This document shows, piece by piece, positions 19,109 to 26,681 of a stretch of 64,000 nt of DNA. Origin of the DNA: an uncultured Paracoccaceae bacterium (GTDB lineage Bacteria; Pseudomonadota; Alphaproteobacteria; Rhodobacterales; Rhodobacteraceae). Below the pieces are notes generated by a model that saw nothing but the letters and a program-made list of their open reading frames with translations, ran no database searches and was not told where the DNA came from. The DNA lies in contig CANMMF010000005.1 of NCBI GenBank assembly GCA_947498985.1, positions 310,001-374,000 of the forward strand, written 5' to 3'. Each line of letters starts with the position of its first letter. The first letter of the stretch is position 1. The position numbers and the translations under genes are program-made.

Positions 19109-19134
19109 CCCCCGAAGTCTATAGGCAAGATGAC
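19109..19134 (+). repeat. Rhodobacterales intergenic CCCCCGAAGT-type motif, variant copy
   Basis: CCCCCCGAAGTCTATAGG, then CAAGATGAC. It resembles the copy at 24464-24513 and a motif I associate with many Rhodobacterales intergenic regions. It stands in a strongly C-rich tract (19079-19113). The gap 19043-19306 otherwise contains only a GGGCGGC-N5-GCCGCCC hairpin at 19144-19162 and the terminator at 19279. Confidence 0.5.
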
Positions 19135-19278
19135 GCAGGGGGCGGGCGGCTTTGCGCCGCCCGGGCCTTGCATCGGTTTGGCGAGGTGGGCGCGCCTGTC
19201 CGGTCAGTGAGGACGCGGCGTTTCGGGATGTGGCGCATGCCGGCGAGACGGCCGGGGCGGCTGACGTCCGGCCGTGGT

Positions 19279-19299
19279 GCGGGGGCGCGAGGCCCCCGC
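19279..19299 (-). terminator. 8-bp GC hairpin after the corrinoid methyltransferase gene
   Basis: GCGGGGGC (19279-19286), loop GCGAG, GCCCCCGC (19292-19299). It starts seven bases past the stop codon of the minus-strand gene ending at 19307. A T-run is absent, so termination efficiency is uncertain. Confidence 0.45.
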
Positions 19300-19306
19300 G
19301 GGTCTC

Positions 19307-20368
19307 TTACGCGCGGCGGCGGCGGCCACCGGAGCGTCCGCCGCGGCCACGGCCTTCGCTGCCGGCCTCACCCGGGGGCTTGTTGAAGCGGATCCAGTCG
19401 GCGCCATGGGCGTCATTATTGGTCAGAAGGTTGGCGGCGCGAATGGCCTCCATCTCCTTGCCGGGGCCGGGTTTGGTCGAGCCGAGGCCGAAGAGCTGGC
19501 AGAAGGTTTCGTCATCCATTTCCGGCGGCAGCACCACGCCCGCCGCCTCGACCGCGGCGCGCTTCTCGGCGATCTTCGCGGCGCCCACGGGCAGGGCCAC
19601 GGGGTTCATGATCGCGCTGGTCATGCCCGCACCCATGGCCATCGGCAGGAAGGCGTTGTTGATGCCGTGGCGGTTGGGCAGCCCGAACGAGACATTGGAG
19701 GCGCCGCAGGTCGTGTTCACGCCCAGCTCTTCGCGCAGGCGGCGCACCAGCGTGAAGACCTGCTGACCGGCGGTGGCCATGGCGCCGATGGGCATGACCA
19801 GCGGGTCGACCACGATGTCATGCGCGGGGATGCCGAAATCGGCGGCGCGTTCGACGATCTTTCGGGCCACCGCAAAGCGCACGTCGGGGTCTTCGGAGAT
19901 GCCGGTGTCGTCATTGGAGATCGCCACCACCGGCACGTTGTATTTCTTGACCAGCGGCAGCACAAATTCCAGCCGCTCTTCCTCTCCGGTGACCGAGTTC
20001 AGCAGCGGGCGGCCATGGGCGGCCTTGAGACCGGCCTCGAGGGCGGCGGGCACCGAGCTGTCGATGCAGAGCGGCACCTCGACCAGCCCCTGCACCAGCT
20101 CGATGATCGAGGTCATCAGAGGCGGCTCTGTCTCGTTGGGGTTGGGGTTGGAATTGTAGACCACGCCTGCGTTGATATCGAGCACGGTGGCGCCCGCGGC
20201 AACCTGGGCCAGCGCGTCCTTCTCCACGGTCGAATAATCGCCCGCCTCGAGCTCGGCGGCGAGCTTCTTGCGGCCGGTGGGGTTGATGCGTTCGCCGATC
20301 ACGCAGAACGGCTGGTCAAAGCCGATGATGGCGGTTTTGGTCTTCGACTCGACGATGGTGCGGGTCAT
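19307..20368 (-). CDS. Methyltetrahydrofolate:corrinoid methyltransferase (MetH pterin-binding type)
   Basis: A 353-residue pterin-binding TIM barrel: CVIGERINPTGRKKLAAEL, GATVLDINAGV, LCIDSSVPAALEAGL, RPLLNSVTGEEER and GASNVSFGLPNR. These match the methyl-THF-binding domain of MetH and stand-alone corrinoid:THF methyltransferases (MtgA/AcsE-like). It would move methyl groups between a methylated corrinoid protein and THF in methylated-amine breakdown (family knowledge). The last 20 residues form an unusual RGG-like tail (GRGRGGRSGGRRRRA). Its ATG overlaps the HAD stop (ATGA). A substrate-specific MttB-type methyltransferase and a corrinoid protein are not in the window. Confidence 0.85.
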   Translation of the reverse strand: MTRTIVESKTKTAIIGFDQPFCVIGERINPTGRKKLAAELEAGDYSTVEKDALAQVAAGATVLDINAGVVYNSNPNPNETEPPLMTSIIELVQGLVEVPLCIDSSVPAALEAGLKAAHGRPLLNSVTGEEERLEFVLPLVKKYNVPVVAISNDDTGISEDPDVRFAVARKIVERAADFGIPAHDIVVDPLVMPIGAMATAGQQVFTLVRRLREELGVNTTCGASNVSFGLPNRHGINNAFLPMAMGAGMTSAIMNPVALPVGAAKIAEKRAAVEAAGVVLPPEMDDETFCQLFGLGSTKPGPGKEMEAIRAANLLTNNDAHGADWIRFNKPPGEAGSEGRGRGGRSGGRRRRA

Positions 20369-21027
20369 TGCATGGCCTCTTCTGTCAGGCGGTTCAGGAT
20401 CTCCGGCAGCGCCGGATCGATGAAGTCTTGCAGCGTGGTCTGCGCGCCGTGGCGCATCAGTTCCTCCGCCGTGGCGCTGGAGCGGATACCCACCGTGTAG
20501 GCGCCCGACGCGCGCGCCGATTGCAGCCCGCTGGCGCTGTCCTCGAAGGCGATGGCGGCGGCAGGTGCGACACCAAGCGCGCGCATCGCGGCGACATAAG
20601 GCTCGGGGTCGGGTTTGCCGCGGGCGCATTCGTCACCGATGATCACGGTTTCGAACCGGCTGCGCAAGCCGATGGCCGAAAGCATGTGTTCCGCGTTGAT
20701 CCGCGGCGCGTTGGTCACCACGGCCACACCCCAGCCTTGCGCCCCGGCGAGATCGATCAAGGCAGGCGCACCCGGCATCGGCGTTTGCCCCATCGAGAGC
20801 CTGTCGCGAAACCGCGCCTCTTTCTCGTCCGAAAGCCGCTGTGCATCCTCGCCGGGAAAGAGCACCGGGAAGCTTTCGAGGTTATGCGTGCCGTGCACAT
20901 GGGCCACGTACCACTCCCAGGTGATCTCGCGCCCGCGCTCGGCAAACATCTCGGCAAAGACCGCAAAGTGCAGCGGGTCGGACTGGATCAGCGTGCCGTC
21001 CAGATCAAAGAGCAGCGCGGCGCTCAC
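20365..21027 (-). CDS. HAD-superfamily phosphatase (beta-phosphoglucomutase-like)
   Basis: A 220-residue HAD hydrolase. Motif I is LLFDLDGTLIQSD, motif II VAVVTNAP, motif III with the lysine in RGKPDPEPY, and motif IV AFEDSASGLQSA. The cap inserted after motif I is of the C1 helical type, as in phosphoglycolate phosphatase and beta-phosphoglucomutase. It sits between the MetF-like gene (3 bases upstream) and the corrinoid methyltransferase gene (4-base overlap), so it belongs to the one-carbon operon. Its substrate cannot be read from sequence; a housekeeping role on a phosphorylated by-product is a guess. Confidence 0.87.
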   Translation of the reverse strand: MSAALLFDLDGTLIQSDPLHFAVFAEMFAERGREITWEWYVAHVHGTHNLESFPVLFPGEDAQRLSDEKEARFRDRLSMGQTPMPGAPALIDLAGAQGWGVAVVTNAPRINAEHMLSAIGLRSRFETVIIGDECARGKPDPEPYVAAMRALGVAPAAAIAFEDSASGLQSARASGAYTVGIRSSATAEELMRHGAQTTLQDFIDPALPEILNRLTEEAMQ

Positions 21028-21030
21028 CGC

Positions 21031-21963
21031 TCAGGCAGACTGCGCGGCGGGCACACCGGACGCACCGCCATTGTCGATGGCCCATTGCGCGTTGGTCCTG
21101 ATGCCGCCCAGCGGGAAGAAATGCACCTGTTCCACGAGGAATTCGGGATGCGCGGCCTTGTGCGCGGCGAGCTTTGCCAGCACGTCGGTGGGCTCGTAGG
21201 GCAAAAGCAGCTTGGAGACATCCATGGCGCGTTTCTGCAGCACCTTGAGCGACGGGCCGACACCGCAGGCGATGGCGAACTTGATCAGGGTCTGCAGCTT
21301 GGCGGGCCCCGCGATGCCGATATGGATGGGCAGGGTGATGCCTTCGGCGGCCAGCCGCTCGGCCCAGGTGATGATCGGACCCGCGTCAAAGGCAAACTGC
21401 GTTGCCAGCGCCATCTCGGCGTCGGTGCGCTCCGAAAAGGCCTGTTTCCAGCGCAACGCCTCCATCACCACCTTGTCGCCGCCCTTGGGGTCGATGTCGC
21501 GGTTGCCCTCGGGGTGGCCTGCCACATGCAGGCGCTTGAAGCCCGCGCGGTCAAAGGCGCCGGTCTCCATCAGATCCATCGAGCAGTGAAAGTCGCCATG
21601 GGGTTTTTCCACCCCACCGGCGAGCAGCAGCGCCTGATCGACACCGGCCTCGCCCTGGTACATCGCGATCCAGTTCTCCAGCACCTTTGCGTCGCGGATG
21701 ATCCGGGCCGGGAAATGCGGCATGACGTCAAAGCCTTCGCCCGCGATGCGCTTTGCGGTGGCCACCATGTCCTCGATCGGTGTGCCTTCGATATGGGCGA
21801 TGTAGACGCGGGTGCCGCGCGGCAGCAGGGCGCGGAAATCCTCGACCTTTTCGGCGGTGCGCGGCATCACCTCGATGGAATAGCCCTTGAGGAAGGGCTC
21901 GAGCTGACCGGTGCCGGTGCGGGCCGGAGCGGTGTCGCGCTTGCGGAAATTCAGCAGTGCCAT
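21031..21963 (-). CDS. Methylenetetrahydrofolate reductase-like protein
   Basis: About 310 residues. The start at 21963 (MALLNFRKRD) is preceded by AAGGA at good spacing; ATGs at 21984 and 22035 are also in frame. YSIEVMPRTAEKVEDF, YIAHIEGTPIEDMVATAKRI, FDVMPHFPARII and LHVAGHPEGNRDI match the MetF (FAD-dependent) fold, although it is a divergent branch seen in Rhodobacterales. The C-terminal VEQVHFFPLGGIRTNAQWA is the conserved end. It would interconvert methyl-THF and methylene-THF, feeding methyl carbons from the neighbouring corrinoid methyltransferase into oxidation. Confidence 0.82.
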   Translation of the reverse strand: MALLNFRKRDTAPARTGTGQLEPFLKGYSIEVMPRTAEKVEDFRALLPRGTRVYIAHIEGTPIEDMVATAKRIAGEGFDVMPHFPARIIRDAKVLENWIAMYQGEAGVDQALLLAGGVEKPHGDFHCSMDLMETGAFDRAGFKRLHVAGHPEGNRDIDPKGGDKVVMEALRWKQAFSERTDAEMALATQFAFDAGPIITWAERLAAEGITLPIHIGIAGPAKLQTLIKFAIACGVGPSLKVLQKRAMDVSKLLLPYEPTDVLAKLAAHKAAHPEFLVEQVHFFPLGGIRTNAQWAIDNGGASGVPAAQSA

Positions 21964-22018
21964 CAGCGTGTCCTTCAAACTCATGAGCAGGGTCGTGGGC
22001 CGGCGCCCGGTTGCGGGA

Positions 22019-22315
22019 TCAGGCCCATCCGTCATTGGCGATCAGCGCCTTGATGCGGCTCTGGTCGTATTCTGCCTCGAGCCGTGCGGCCTCGGCCTTG
22101 CAGATCGCTTCGGGCTCACCCTCGACGGCACAGGCGGGGGCCTTGCGCCATTCGGCGAGATAGGCGTCGGTATCGGCGGCGCCCACCTTCATGGCGGCGC
22201 GGTCGATGGCCTGCTCGAAGCGCTCGGGCAGCGGCTGCTTGGCGCCGCGGCGCCCCTTGCCGACGATGACCTGCGCCGGGATATCGCGCCAGTAGACGAT
22301 GGTGACGTCGGGCAT
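22019..22315 (-). CDS. 'Virulence factor' family small protein
   Basis: A 98-residue protein starting MPDVTIVYWRDIPAQVIVGK and containing LPERFEQAIDRAAMKVG and YLAEWRKAP. This is the conserved pattern of a short family named 'virulence factor' after old database entries. No pathogenic role is implied here: the gene heads the one-carbon operon, and similar genes recur beside MetF-like genes in Rhodobacterales. It has two cysteines (ACAVEGEPEAIC). I infer an accessory role in corrinoid or folate C1 transfer. The 261-base upstream gap is shared with the divergent sulfotransferase. Confidence 0.78.
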   Translation of the reverse strand: MPDVTIVYWRDIPAQVIVGKGRRGAKQPLPERFEQAIDRAAMKVGAADTDAYLAEWRKAPACAVEGEPEAICKAEAARLEAEYDQSRIKALIANDGWA

Positions 22316-22428
22316 GGGTCTGATTCCTTTGATCCTTACGCGCCTCTTTAGACCTGCGGGGCGCGCGGCTTGCGCTTGTTTTCGACTTGTGCAGGGTCGT
22401 CCGCGACAGGCTAGCGAGCAGGCAAAGA

Positions 22429-22457
22429 TTGTCCAACCCGTGCGGATCGTCTAAACT
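22429..22457 (+). promoter_or_regulatory. Candidate sigma-70-type promoter for the sulfotransferase gene
   Basis: TTGTCC (22429-22434) and TAAACT (22452-22457) are separated by 17 bases and lie 120 bases before the ATG at 22577. The rest of the 22316-22576 gap shows no other recognisable site apart from a short GTCGTCCGCGAC-type dyad near 22396-22408. Confidence 0.35.
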
Positions 22458-22576
22458 TTCACGCAAAACATGAGCAGAATTCACGGGTTTGACGCAAGAG
22501 CGCTCCGGTCTGGCTGTGATCGGGCGGCAAAACGCCCCGGCAAACCCGCCCGGATGAGGCAAGAAGGACAGGTCCG

Positions 22577-23284
22577 ATGGTCATTGCGGTGGAGGCGTAC
22601 AAGCTGGCCTATATGGCGCTGCCCAAGGCGGCGTGTTCGTCGGTCAAGGAAGCGCTGGCGCGGATCGATCCGGATGTCGAATTGCCGCCCGAAGACAAGA
22701 TCGACGTGCACACCTGGCACGACCTTTACCCAACCCGCCGGTTCCGGCCGCATCGCTGGGAAAAGATGCAGGGCCACTGGCGGTTCTGCGTCGTGCGCGA
22801 TCCGGCGAAGCGCCTGATGTCGGTCTACACCAACCGCGTGCTGCAATTCGAGGACACCAAGAACTCGATCAAGCTGCGTGACGGGCGCGACTGGCTGCCG
22901 GATCTGCCGCGCGAGCCCGACCCCGACACGTTCTTTCTCAACCTCGAGGCCTATTCCCAGGCATCCTCCTCGATCAAGCACCACGCGCTTGGCGCCTGGC
23001 TGTTCCTGGGGCGGGATTTCGATGCCTACGAAAAGGTTTACCGCACCGAGGAGCTTGGCCAGCTGGCCTATGACCTGAGCCTTCTGACACGGCAAACCGT
23101 GACCATGCCGCGGCGCAATACCTCGGAGACGACGCTGGCGCTGGAGGATCTGCGCGGCGAGACAATCGACGCGATCCGGCCCTTCCTCGATCAGGAATAC
23201 GAGCACCTCGAGGCGTTTTACAAAAATCCTCTCGGAGCGCGGGTTCATGACGCTTGCGCGACACAGGTCGCCCGCGTATCGTGA
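22577..23284 (+). CDS. Sulfotransferase family 2 protein
   Basis: A 235-residue protein with the PAPS-binding motifs of the HNK-1/chondroitin sulfotransferase-like family: YMALPKAACSSVKEALARID (5'-phosphosulfate loop) near residues 12-31 and FCVVRDPAKRLMSVYTNRV (3'-phosphate-binding arginine and serine) near 70-88. There is no signal peptide, so it is probably cytosolic or membrane-associated. The acceptor is unknown; surface polysaccharides are usual for this family. An AAGGAC stands before the ATG. The end of this gene overlaps a longer ppx frame, but ppx most likely starts 31 bases after the stop. Confidence 0.83.
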   Translation: MVIAVEAYKLAYMALPKAACSSVKEALARIDPDVELPPEDKIDVHTWHDLYPTRRFRPHRWEKMQGHWRFCVVRDPAKRLMSVYTNRVLQFEDTKNSIKLRDGRDWLPDLPREPDPDTFFLNLEAYSQASSSIKHHALGAWLFLGRDFDAYEKVYRTEELGQLAYDLSLLTRQTVTMPRRNTSETTLALEDLRGETIDAIRPFLDQEYEHLEAFYKNPLGARVHDACATQVARVS

Positions 23285-23315
23285 CCTCAAGTTGATATTC
23301 GGAAAGGCGCGGAAC

Positions 23316-24428
23316 ATGGCGCCAGAGCGTCTAAAGGGTGCGGGCGCTTTCCCGAAACCGGTCGAGAGCACCGCGCCTGATCGACCCGATCCCAATGCGC
23401 TTTACGCCGCGTTGGATCTGGGCACCAATAGCTGTCGCATGCTGATTGCCCAACCCAAGGGCAGTCAGTTTCATGTGGTGGACAGTTTCTCGAAGTCCGT
23501 GCAACTGGGCAGCGGGCTGGAGCGGACCGGCCGGTTGAGCCGATCCTCGATGGCGCGCACCGTCGCGGCCATGCGCGTGTGTCAGCAGAAAATCGACCGC
23601 CACCAGGTGCTGCGCATGCGGCTCGTGGCGACCGAAGCCTGCCGCCGCGCGCAGAACGCGCGCGATTTCATCCGGCAGGTGCGGCGCGACACCGGGCTCA
23701 GGCTGGAGATCATCCAGCCCGAGGAAGAGGCGCGGCTGGCGGTGATCTCCTGCGCGCCGCTGGTCTCCACCAAGACCGAACAGCTGCTGGTGGTCGATAT
23801 CGGCGGCGGCTCGACCGAGCTTGTGTGGATCGATCTCAGCAAGGTGGAACCGCGCGACCGTCCGCGCGCGATCATGCGGCTGCATGCGGGGTTTCATGCG
23901 CCCGAAAGCCCGTTTCCCACCGCCAAGGTGGTGGACTGGATCTCGGTCCCGCTGGGGGTGGCGACGCTGCGCGACCAGTTCTCCGACGTGCAGGACGATG
24001 CTGCGCGCTATGCGTTGATGAGCTGGTACTTCGAGGAAAACCTCGCCGAGTTCGCCCCCTACAAGGACGAGCAGGCGCGCGAGGGGTTCCAGATCGTCGG
24101 CACCTCCGGAACGGTGACCACGGTGGCCGCCTCCCATCTCGGGCTCAGACGGTATGACCGCACCAAGGTCGACGGGCTGCGCATGACCTCCAACCAGATC
24201 GAGGATGTGATCCAGCGCTACCTGCAGCTGGGCCCCGCCGGGCGGCGCAAGGATCCGCGCATCGGGCCGGACCGGCACGCGCTGATCATGTCGGGCTCCG
24301 CCATCCTGCAGGCACTGCTGCGGCTCTGGCCCACCGACCGGCTGAGCGTCGCCGATCGCGGCCTGCGCGAAGGGCTGCTATACGCGCAGATGTCGGCGGA
24401 TGGCGTTCTCGAAGACGGGCCTTTATAG
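23316..24428 (+). CDS. ppx: Ppx/GppA-family phosphatase
   Basis: A 370-residue member of the exopolyphosphatase/guanosine pentaphosphatase family (ASKHA fold). Phosphate-1 motif [15 protein letters not shown] is at residues 28-42, and the phosphate-2 motif [17 protein letters not shown] near 155-170. Further family marks are [10 protein letters not shown] and [11 protein letters not shown]. Only the two ASKHA domains are present; the HD-like C-terminal extension of E. coli Ppx is missing, as in most alphaproteobacterial versions. GGAAAGGCGCGGAAC precedes ATG 23316. Followed by rlmE, with a terminator-like hairpin between them. Confidence 0.9.
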   Translation: MAPERLKGAGAFPKPVESTAPDRPDPNALYAALDLGTNSCRMLIAQPKGSQFHVVDSFSKSVQLGSGLERTGRLSRSSMARTVAAMRVCQQKIDRHQVLRMRLVATEACRRAQNARDFIRQVRRDTGLRLEIIQPEEEARLAVISCAPLVSTKTEQLLVVDIGGGSTELVWIDLSKVEPRDRPRAIMRLHAGFHAPESPFPTAKVVDWISVPLGVATLRDQFSDVQDDAARYALMSWYFEENLAEFAPYKDEQAREGFQIVGTSGTVTTVAASHLGLRRYDRTKVDGLRMTSNQIEDVIQRYLQLGPAGRRKDPRIGPDRHALIMSGSAILQALLRLWPTDRLSVADRGLREGLLYAQMSADGVLEDGPL

Positions 24429-24434
24429 AAAGGG

Positions 24435-24461
24435 GCGCTTTTTCCCGAGGGGAAAAAGCGC
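24435..24461 (+). terminator. Perfect 12-bp stem-loop after ppx
   Basis: GCGCTTTTTCCC (24435-24446), loop GAG, GGGAAAAAGCGC (24450-24461), starting six bases after the ppx stop. The internal T5/A5 tracts make it readable from both strands. A second hairpin, CGGGGGC-GCT-GCCCCCG (24464-24480), follows directly. Confidence 0.6.
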
Positions 24462-24463
24462 GT

Positions 24464-24513
24464 CGGGGGCGCTGCCCCCGAACCCCCGAAGTATTTTTGA
24501 ACCAGAGAAGAGA
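24464..24513 (+). repeat. Rhodobacterales intergenic CCCCCGAAGTATTTTT element
   Basis: A CGGGGGC-GCT-GCCCCCG hairpin (24464-24480) is followed by AACCCCCGAAGTATTTTTGA and ACCAGAGAAG. From memory, this hairpin plus [G/A]AGTATTTTTG plus [A/C]GAGAAG/AGATGAAG arrangement is common between genes in Rhodobacterales. A variant is at 19109-19134. It lies just upstream of rlmE and may be transcribed as its 5' leader. Confidence 0.55.
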
Positions 24514-24528
24514 TGGACGCGGGACGCG

Positions 24529-25239
24529 ATGGCAAAGGGGCCGAAGAACTCATCCGGGCGCGGGCAGCGCGATCTGAAGGTGCGGGTCAAATCGGCGCGC
24601 GGGCGCAAGCTGAGCTCGACCCGCTGGCTGCAGCGGCAATTGAACGACCCTTACGTCAAGCGCGCCAGGACCGAAGGCTATCGCGGGCGCGCGGCGTTCA
24701 AGATCCTGGAGCTGGACGACAAGTACCGCTTTCTGGTGCCCGGCGCGCGCGTGGTCGATCTGGGCTGTGCGCCCGGAGGCTGGTGCCAGGTGGCGGTCAA
24801 GCGTGTGAATGCGCTGGGGGAACGCGCGGGCAAGGCGCAGGGCTATGTGCTGGGCATCGACCTGCAGGAGGTCGACCCGATTGCAGGGGCCGAACTGCAT
24901 GTGCTCGATTTCATGGAGGACGGCGCCGATGACAAGGTCAAGGCCTGGCTCGGCGGCCCTGCGGATGTGGTGATGTCGGACATGGCGGCGTCGTCATCGG
25001 GTCACAAGCAGACCGATCATCTGCGGATCATCTCGCTTTGCGAGGCGGCAGCGGAGCTGGCCTTTGACGTGCTGGTCGAGGGCGGTACCTTTGTGGCCAA
25101 GGTGCTCGCAGGCGGGGCGGAGGCGAGCCTGCAACAGACGCTCAAGCAGCGCTTCGACAAGGTTGCCAACGTCAAGCCACCGGCCAGCCGTCAGGATTCG
25201 TCGGAGAAGTTTGTCGTCGCCACCGGGTTTCGCGGCTAG
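24529..25239 (+). CDS. rlmE: 23S rRNA (uridine-2552-2'-O)-methyltransferase RlmE
   Basis: A 236-residue FtsJ/RrmJ methyltransferase. The SAM-binding motif [16 protein letters not shown] is at residues 75-90, and the K-D-K-E catalytic tetrad is visible as Lys58 (AAFKI), Asp151 (VMSDMAAS), Lys191 (FVAKVL) and Glu226 (SSEKFVV). RlmE modifies U2552 in the A-loop and speeds late 50S assembly. The N-terminus has a basic extension ([20 protein letters not shown]) that probably helps bind rRNA. The gene tail overlaps the small minus-strand gene by four bases. Confidence 0.95.
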   Translation: MAKGPKNSSGRGQRDLKVRVKSARGRKLSSTRWLQRQLNDPYVKRARTEGYRGRAAFKILELDDKYRFLVPGARVVDLGCAPGGWCQVAVKRVNALGERAGKAQGYVLGIDLQEVDPIAGAELHVLDFMEDGADDKVKAWLGGPADVVMSDMAASSSGHKQTDHLRIISLCEAAAELAFDVLVEGGTFVAKVLAGGAEASLQQTLKQRFDKVANVKPPASRQDSSEKFVVATGFRG

Positions 25240-25463
25240 AACAGTCGGCGCGTGACCGATGGCCGCGTGGTCATCGACGCCAGGGCGCGGTCCTGGAAGT
25301 GGCGGGCAAAACCCGGTGAGACCACACGCTCTTCACGAAAATGCGCGGCGCTGGCATCCGCCGGAGCCTCGATCTGACCCATCACTTGCCGGTGCAGCGC
25401 AAAAAGCCGTGCAAGCCGCGCCTCGCGCTCGGTGGCGTTTTCCGGTTCCGGTAGACTGGCCAT
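25236..25463 (-). CDS. Small hypothetical protein
   Basis: A 75-residue frame: [40 protein letters not shown], then [20 protein letters not shown]. The composition (Glu/Arg/Ala helices, no membrane segment) looks like a real small cytosolic protein and the frame fits neatly against the end of rlmE. No family is recognised. The frame is open further upstream to 25619, but that extension overlaps the SGNH gene and looks non-coding. Confidence 0.5.
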   Translation of the reverse strand: MASLPEPENATEREARLARLFALHRQVMGQIEAPADASAAHFREERVVSPGFARHFQDRALASMTTRPSVTRRLF

Positions 25464-25608
25464 GTCTGTCGTCCGCAATAGACGCCCCTGACATGACAGC
25501 CTGCGCGGCGATTGTGGCGAAATTTGCGCGTCCAAGTGTTGACGCCACGGCGTTTCACGGTCTGACTGGGCCAGAAGCGGGCTCGGACCGCGGGGGAAGG
25601 GGCAGGGC

Positions 25609-26235
25609 ATGAGCGTCATCTTGTGTTACGGCGACAGCAACACGCATGGCACGCGGCCAAAGCAGGTCATCACCCTGTCGGAGAGGTACCCGCCGGGGGT
25701 GTGCTGGACGGATGTGATGGCCGCGCGCCTCGGCCCCGCGCACCGCGTGCTGAGCGAAGGGCTGCCCGGGCGCACCACGGTGCATGACGATCCTGTCGAG
25801 GGTGGGGCGCGCAACGGTCTGGCGGTGCTGCCCGCGATCCTGCACAGCCACAAGCCGATCGACCTGATGATCCTGATGCTGGGCACCAACGATCTCAAAC
25901 CACGCTTTGCGGTGAGCGCTTACGAGATCGCGCGCGCGGTGGAGCGCATGGTGCTGGTGACACGCACCCATCAGGTGGTGCGCGACATCATCGTGGTCGA
26001 TCCGCCGCCTGTGCGGGAGGCGGGGTGCCTTGACGTCGTGTTTGAGGGCGCCGAAGCGCGGCAGAGCGGGCTGACGGCGCATCTGGAGGCCATGGCGACG
26101 CGGCAGGGCTGCGGGTTTGTCGCCGCGGGCGCGCATATCGCGGTTTCCGCCGCCGATGGCGTGCATTGGGAGGCCGACGCCCATGCGCGCTTTGGCGAGG
26201 TTATGGCGCAGCAGGTTCAGGAGCGTCTGTCGTGA
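25609..26235 (+). CDS. SGNH/GDSL hydrolase (arylesterase-like)
   Basis: A 208-residue esterase of the SGNH fold. Block I is ILCYGDSNTHG with Ser10; block III is LMLGTNDLK with Asn94; block V is DGVHW with Asp183 and His186. The length, the start GDSNTHG and the motif RYPPGVCWTDVMAARLG fit the subgroup around Mycobacterium-type acyltransferase/arylesterase. There is no signal peptide, so it acts in the cytoplasm. The stop overlaps the GTG of the lipoprotein gene, and the lipoprotein gene overlaps the carnitine dehydrogenase, so this ester hydrolase may process a carnitine-related ester (inference). Confidence 0.85.
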   Translation: MSVILCYGDSNTHGTRPKQVITLSERYPPGVCWTDVMAARLGPAHRVLSEGLPGRTTVHDDPVEGGARNGLAVLPAILHSHKPIDLMILMLGTNDLKPRFAVSAYEIARAVERMVLVTRTHQVVRDIIVVDPPPVREAGCLDVVFEGAEARQSGLTAHLEAMATRQGCGFVAAGAHIAVSAADGVHWEADAHARFGEVMAQQVQERLS

Positions 26236-26681
26236 AGGCCGTGGTCTGGCTGCTGGTTCTGGCGGGCTGCGCGGCGCAGGTGGCGGGTTTGCCGCCGGCC
26301 CCCATCCCGGTGCGCAATCCGACATCCCTTGTGGCCTCGCAAAGCGACGCAAACCTTGCGCGGCTGGCGGGCGACTGGCGGATCGTCTCGGCCGCCGGCA
26401 TGCCCGCCGGGGCGACGGTGCGGTTTGGCGCGGATCGCGCGGAGATGAATGGGGTCGTGCTGTCGCTGACGGCGCTTGGCCCGGGGCGGATCGCCCTGGG
26501 GGACGAGGAGATCTGGGTGCATTGGCTCGACGCGGACAATCGCACCGCAGCGCTCGGGGAGCCCGGCGGCAAGCGGGTGTGGATCATGGACCGGACCGGA
26601 CAGCCCGGAGAACGACTGGCCGCCGCGCGCAAGATCCTGGACTGGTACGGGTACGATCTCAGCCGCATGGAGGGCGCATGA
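26232..26681 (+). CDS. Small lipoprotein with a META/lipocalin-like domain
   Basis: Starts at GTG 26232 overlapping the SGNH TGA; 149 residues. The N-terminus VKAVVWLLVLAGCAAQ is a textbook lipoprotein signal with the lipid cysteine at about residue 13. The mature domain (LARLAGDWRIVSAAGMPAGA, VRFGADRAEMNGVVLSLTAL, ARKILDWYGYDLSR) has the beta-strand and 'G-W-x-I' pattern of META/HslJ-type domains, but the match is weak. Its stop overlaps the start of the dehydrogenase (ATGA), so it is translated in the same transcript. Confidence 0.7.
   Translation: MKAVVWLLVLAGCAAQVAGLPPAPIPVRNPTSLVASQSDANLARLAGDWRIVSAAGMPAGATVRFGADRAEMNGVVLSLTALGPGRIALGDEEIWVHWLDADNRTAALGEPGGKRVWIMDRTGQPGERLAAARKILDWYGYDLSRMEGA

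Noticed and set aside
22316-22576. A SAM- or cobalamin-type riboswitch before the one-carbon operon
   Set aside because: I looked for a conserved core such as a B12 box on the minus strand and found only a short GC dyad.
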